Origin: Cuniculiplasma sp.
GTDB taxonomy: Archaea; Thermoplasmatota; Thermoplasmata; Thermoplasmatales; Thermoplasmataceae
Direction: 5' to 3'
NCBI GenBank assembly: GCA_023256455.1
Contig: JAGDXN010000005.1
Location: forward strand, 20,889-37,055
Length of the DNA stretch: 16,167 nucleotides
In this document: positions 13,738 to 16,167 of the stretch, one piece after another
Numbering within the stretch: position 1 is the first letter of the stretch
Layout: the number at the start of each line of letters is the position of its first letter
Notes under the pieces: model-generated
The model's input: the letters and a program-made list of their open reading frames with translations, nothing else
Databases searched by the model: none
Told to the model about the DNA's origin: nothing
Program-made: the position numbers and the translations under genes

Positions 13738-13848
13738 TACAATATCCTCCGATTCCAGAAAGGGAGAAATCTTAGATAAAAATCTTCATCTTCACCTTGA
13801 GGGTGATACCTTCTTTGCACAGGTTTATATGGGAAGATGGATATTGTA
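13738..13848. repeat. 10-bp inverted repeat enclosing 91 nt
   Basis: TACAATATCC (13738-13747) is the exact reverse complement of GGATATTGTA (13839-13848). The enclosed segment contains the small tcacc/ggtga hairpin. It could be the closing helix of a small RNA of about 110 nt, or the ends of a decayed element. No transposase remnant or target duplication was noticed. Confidence 0.45.
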
Positions 13849-13914
13849 CCTTAATATTGCCATATTTTGAGGAAACAAGGGAATAAAATTTTACTTCATT
13901 TCGTTAAACAAAAA

Positions 13915-13925
13915 CCTATTTATAC
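13915..13925 (+). promoter_or_regulatory. TATA-like box of the L7Ae-aIF5B operon
   Basis: The sequence cctatttatac is centred about 50 nt before the L7Ae ATG. Transcription would begin near 13945, giving a leader of about 25 nt that contains the Shine-Dalgarno site. Confidence 0.55.
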
Positions 13926-13952
13926 ATTCTTACGTTAAGGGCTTACTCTGTG

Positions 13953-13960
13953 AAGGAGGT
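13953..13960 (+). promoter_or_regulatory. Strong Shine-Dalgarno site for L7Ae
   Basis: AAGGAGGT matches the anti-Shine-Dalgarno end of archaeal 16S rRNA and lies 8 nt before ATG 13969. Most other first genes in the window look leaderless. Confidence 0.7.
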
Positions 13961-13968
13961 TAAAAACA

Positions 13969-14337
13969 ATGGACAAAGCAACATATGTTAAGTTTGAAAC
14001 TCCCGAGTCTTTAGAGAAAAAGATTCTGGAACTGGTTGAGAACAGCTATAGAAGTGGAAAAATTAAGAAGGGAACAAACGAAGTTATTAAAACCGTAGAA
14101 AGCGGTGTTAGTAAGATAGTGATAATTGCCGAAGATGTAAACCCTCCCGAGGTTGTTTACTTTTTGCCAAAGCTATGTGAGGAGAGAAAAGTCCCCTATG
14201 CCTTCGTTAAAACAAGGGCAGAACTTGGCTCAAAGGTAGGTATCAGTTCAGCTGCATCTCTTTCAATAGTAGACTATGGAAAAAACGAAGAACTCTTCAA
14301 GCAGATAATATCTGAACTTTCCAACTTAAGCAAGTGA
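13969..14337 (+). CDS. rpl7ae: 50S ribosomal protein L7Ae (kink-turn binding protein)
   Basis: A 122-residue RNA-binding protein that recognises kink-turns in 23S rRNA and, in archaea, also in box C/D and H/ACA guide RNAs and RNase P. Family hallmarks are KIKKGTNEVIKTVESG (31-46, the GTNE RNA-contact element), IVIIAEDVNPPEVVYFLP (50-67), LCEERKVPYAFVKTRAELG (69-87) and SKVGISSAASLSIVD. Length and start are normal, and the ATG is set by a strong Shine-Dalgarno site. First gene of a five-gene operon; S28e starts 10 nt after its stop. Confidence 0.96.
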   Translation: MDKATYVKFETPESLEKKILELVENSYRSGKIKKGTNEVIKTVESGVSKIVIIAEDVNPPEVVYFLPKLCEERKVPYAFVKTRAELGSKVGISSAASLSIVDYGKNEELFKQIISELSNLSK

Positions 14338-14347
14338 GGTGATGTAG

Positions 14348-14557
14348 TTGGCAGATGATGCGACGCCAGCAGAAGTAGTCGAACTGATGGGAAGAACAGG
14401 AATGACCGGAGAAGCAACAACCGTAAAGGTCAGAGTTCTTTCAGGAAGGGACCAGGGTAGAATTATAGCCAGGAACGTTCTTGGTCCCGTCAAAGTAGGC
14501 GATATTCTGATGTTAAGAGAGACTGCAAGAGAGGCTAAGAAACTCTCCATAAGGTGA
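14348..14557 (+). CDS. rps28e: 30S ribosomal protein S28e
   Basis: A 69-residue OB-fold small-subunit protein at the mRNA exit region. It is recognised by [49 protein letters not shown] and the highly conserved C-terminal [13 protein letters not shown]. The start is TTG at 14348, supported by GAGGTGAT ending 4 nt upstream and by the normal length. No in-frame ATG is near. It is 10 nt behind L7Ae and 4 nt ahead of L24e. Confidence 0.95.
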   Translation: MADDATPAEVVELMGRTGMTGEATTVKVRVLSGRDQGRIIARNVLGPVKVGDILMLRETAREAKKLSIR

Positions 14558-14561
14558 TAAA

Positions 14562-14810
14562 ATGGTAAGTAAAACATGCACCTTTTGCGGAACTGAGATT
14601 GAGCCGGGAACCGGAATGACTTACATAAGGAAGGACGGAAATATTATGAACTTCTGCAGCAGAAAATGCAGGATAAATATGTTGAAGCTCAAGAGGGTTC
14701 CAAGAAGGGTTAAGTGGACCAGAGAATATCAGAACCTGAAAAGATTAAGAAAGAATTCAGAGATTCAGAAGCAAAAGACAGAGGAAGCGCAGAAAGGTGA
14801 GATACAGTGA
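14562..14810 (+). CDS. rpl24e: 50S ribosomal protein L24e (zinc-ribbon)
   Basis: An 82-residue large-subunit protein with a zinc site formed by Cys6, Cys9 (TCTFCGTEI), Cys32 and Cys36 (FCSRKC). The signature [13 protein letters not shown] and [20 protein letters not shown] are typical. The C-terminal tail of about 20 residues is Lys/Gln/Glu-rich and variable in the family. An AGGTGAT site lies 4 nt before the ATG. Its stop codon overlaps the Ndk GTG start by 4 nt (GTGA). Confidence 0.95.
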   Translation: MVSKTCTFCGTEIEPGTGMTYIRKDGNIMNFCSRKCRINMLKLKRVPRRVKWTREYQNLKRLRKNSEIQKQKTEEAQKGEIQ

Positions 14811-15253
14811 CAGAAAGGACCCTTGTCCTGATTAAGCCGGATGGAATTAGAAGAAGGCTAACCGGAGAGATCATAAGGAGACTTGAGTCAAAAGGTCTCA
14901 ATATCATCGGCGCCAAGTTTATGCTTTTAAGTGAAGAAAAGGCAAAAAAGCACTATGAAGTTCATAAGGATAAACCCTTCTTCAAAGATCTTGTTGGGTA
15001 TATAACAAGCGGACCCATAATGGCAATTGTCCTTGAGGGCAAAAATGCCATATCCGTAGTGAGGATTCTTACGGGAGCTACAGATGGCTCAAAGGCTGCA
15101 CCGGGAACAATAAGGGGTGACTATTCCATAAGCATTGACAGGAATATAATACACGCTTCAGATTCAGAAGAATCTTTCAAGCACGAGTTTCCCATATTTT
15201 TCAGGGAAGATGAAATCATATCCTTCAAACATGGGGACGAGGACCTGTTCTGA
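14807..15253 (+). CDS. ndk: Nucleoside diphosphate kinase
   Basis: A 148-residue enzyme that transfers the gamma phosphate between nucleoside di- and triphosphates through a phosphohistidine, keeping GTP and dNTP pools balanced. Visible are [12 protein letters not shown] (5-16), [15 protein letters not shown] (64-78), [20 protein letters not shown] (87-106) and the active-site [11 protein letters not shown] (113-123) with His116. GTG 14807 is the start, with an AAGGTGAGAT site upstream and a 4-nt overlap with L24e. Its product GTP is the substrate of the aIF5B encoded next, a linkage common in archaeal operons. Confidence 0.96.
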   Translation: MTERTLVLIKPDGIRRRLTGEIIRRLESKGLNIIGAKFMLLSEEKAKKHYEVHKDKPFFKDLVGYITSGPIMAIVLEGKNAISVVRILTGATDGSKAAPGTIRGDYSISIDRNIIHASDSEESFKHEFPIFFREDEIISFKHGDEDLF

Positions 15254-15269
15254 GGTGTAATCTTATTGT

Positions 15270-16167
15270 ATGTCAACCTTAAGGCAACCAATTATATGCG
15301 TTCTCGGCCATGTTGATCATGGTAAAACAAGTATCCTTGATTCCATAAGGGGGACGTCAGTAAGCAAGAAGGAAGAGGGCGGTATAACCCAGAGGATAGC
15401 AGCTACAGAAATTAGTGTGAACAGAATTGTTGAACTATCCGCCGGAAAACTGACAAAGAGCGTTTTTAAGGTCCCCGGCCTTCTTTTTGTAGATACGCCC
15501 GGTCATGTTGCCTTCGCAAATATGCGTACCCGTGGGGGAGCCCTTGCAGATATTGCCATACTTGTAATAGATATTAATGAAGGGCTTATGCCCCAGACCA
15601 TAGAATCTATAAATATTCTTAAGAAGTTTAAAACTCCATTTATAATAGTTGCAAATAAAATTGATATGATCTCCCTTTTTAGAAAGTCTCAGAAGACTGC
15701 TTTTCCAGATTTTCTAAAGGAACAGCGGGAAGAATATATCAATGATATGGAATCTAAGATATATAACATAGTCAACCAGCTGTACCAATATAATCTTCCG
15801 TCGGAAAGATATGACAGGATATCCGATTTTACAAAGGCTGTTCCCATAGTTCCCGCAAGCGCCAAATATGGAATTGGAATTATGGAGATTCTCCTAACAG
15901 TTACTGGTCTCGCACAAAAATATCTGAGCGAGTCCATATCTAAGGTAGAAGGCCCGGGAAAGGCAAGTGTCCTTGAGGTAAGAAAGGGTGATTCTCTTGG
16001 TCTGACCCTTGATACCATACTTTATCAGGGAACCTTGAGAACTGGGGCAAGGGTTATTGTAAACACTTCACAGGGGATTAAGGAAACAAAAATTAGGGCA
16101 ATGTTTGTGAACGTTTCCAACAGGTCTTCCAAGGTTGTGGAAAAGTCCACAGTAACCAGTGCCGCTG
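15270..16167 (+). CDS. infB: Translation initiation factor aIF5B (IF-2 homologue), N-terminal part
   Basis: The first 299 residues of the GTPase that promotes ribosomal subunit joining and initiator-tRNA placement; it runs off the right edge. Visible are the G1 motif GHVDHGKT (13-20) right after the short start MSTLRQPIICVL, EGGITQRIAATEI in the switch I region, VDTPGHVAFANMRTRGGALADIAILVIDINEG (G3), VANKIDM (G4), VPASAKYGIG (G5) and the beginning of domain II (SVLEVRKGDSLG...LYQGTLRTGARV). The archaeal form lacks a long N-terminal extension, as here. ATG 15270 is the only sensible start: in-frame TAA lies at 15258-15260. The GAGGTG upstream is 13 nt away, further than for the other operon genes. 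No frameshift seen. Confidence 0.96.
   Translation, partial: MSTLRQPIICVLGHVDHGKTSILDSIRGTSVSKKEEGGITQRIAATEISVNRIVELSAGKLTKSVFKVPGLLFVDTPGHVAFANMRTRGGALADIAILVIDINEGLMPQTIESINILKKFKTPFIIVANKIDMISLFRKSQKTAFPDFLKEQREEYINDMESKIYNIVNQLYQYNLPSERYDRISDFTKAVPIVPASAKYGIGIMEILLTVTGLAQKYLSESISKVEGPGKASVLEVRKGDSLGLTLDTILYQGTLRTGARVIVNTSQGIKETKIRAMFVNVSNRSSKVVEKSTVTSAA

Larger units (their letters stand above)
13572..13968. other. 397-nt intergenic region with several inverted repeats, no convincing gene
   Basis: No open frame longer than a few dozen codons is found on either strand. The stretch contains three nested or successive inverted repeats (listed separately), a small 5-bp hairpin (13792-13796 with 13802-13806), and at its right end the promoter and ribosome-binding site of the L7Ae operon. 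It is the longest non-coding stretch in the window, so a structured small RNA is possible. I did not recognise SRP RNA, RNase P RNA or a clear C/D or H/ACA guide. Confidence 0.4.

Noticed and set aside
13738..13848. Transposon remnant or MITE bounded by the 10-bp inverted repeat
   Set aside because: No flanking target duplication, no transposase remnant and no second copy in the window; a structured RNA or chance is at least as likely.
13801..13850. C/D box guide RNA, because of a GTGATA that resembles box C
   Set aside because: No matching CTGA box D at a sensible distance on either strand.
1..16167. CRISPR arrays, toxin-antitoxin pairs, phage or plasmid genes
   Set aside because: No regularly spaced direct repeats, cas genes, integrases or replication-initiator genes were found; the window reads as ordinary chromosome.

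Overview
The window looks like a chromosomal segment of a low-GC archaeon, most probably a Thermoplasmatales-type euryarchaeon (Thermoplasma / Ferroplasma / Cuniculiplasma relatives). The evidence is the archaeal information-processing set: L7Ae, S28e, L24e, Ndk and aIF5B in one cluster, S8e next to SRP19, and the large subunit of the archaeal/eukaryotic-type primase. TATA-like boxes about 22-30 nt upstream of many start codons suggest leaderless transcripts. Metabolic genes such as a Thermoplasma-like KDG aldolase fit too. No rRNA, CRISPR array, insertion sequence or phage gene was seen. The genus is an inference.

Layout. 1-327 (-): start of a DMT/EamA permease that runs off the left edge and whose first codons appear frameshifted. 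549-622 (-): tRNA-Arg(UCG). 643-4060 (-): a signalling pair, an 867-residue degenerate AAA/STAND-plus-helical-repeat protein followed by a Hanks-type Ser/Thr kinase. 4216-7835 (+): a tight run of M24 metallopeptidase, a gamma-glutamyltransferase-family Ntn hydrolase and primase large subunit PriL. 7845-8473 (-): S8e and SRP19, overlapping. 8558-9208 (-) and 9281-10486 (+): a winged-helix regulator with a C-terminal cysteine cluster, divergent from an MFS transporter, with back-to-back TATA boxes. 10540-12275 (-): an ABC-2 exporter (ATPase plus permease). 12374-12622 (+): a TusA-fold protein lacking the sulfur-carrying cysteine. 12681-13571 (+): a KDG aldolase-type enzyme. 13572-13968: 397 nt without a convincing gene but with several inverted repeats. 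13969-16167 (+): L7Ae, S28e, L24e, Ndk, aIF5B (truncated by the right edge).

How parts work together. The L7Ae-to-aIF5B operon and the S8e-SRP19 pair supply ribosome, nucleotide and initiation functions and use Shine-Dalgarno-like sites (GGTG core) with GTG/TTG/ATG starts. Most first genes of the other transcription units look leaderless. The peptidase-Ntn hydrolase pair is probably for cytoplasmic peptide/amide breakdown, which suits a peptide-eating acidophile. The most unusual element is the kinase/pseudo-STAND pair, which resembles the kinase-AAA-helical-repeat architecture of PknK-like proteins split into two genes, with the nucleotide-binding motifs of the second protein eroded.
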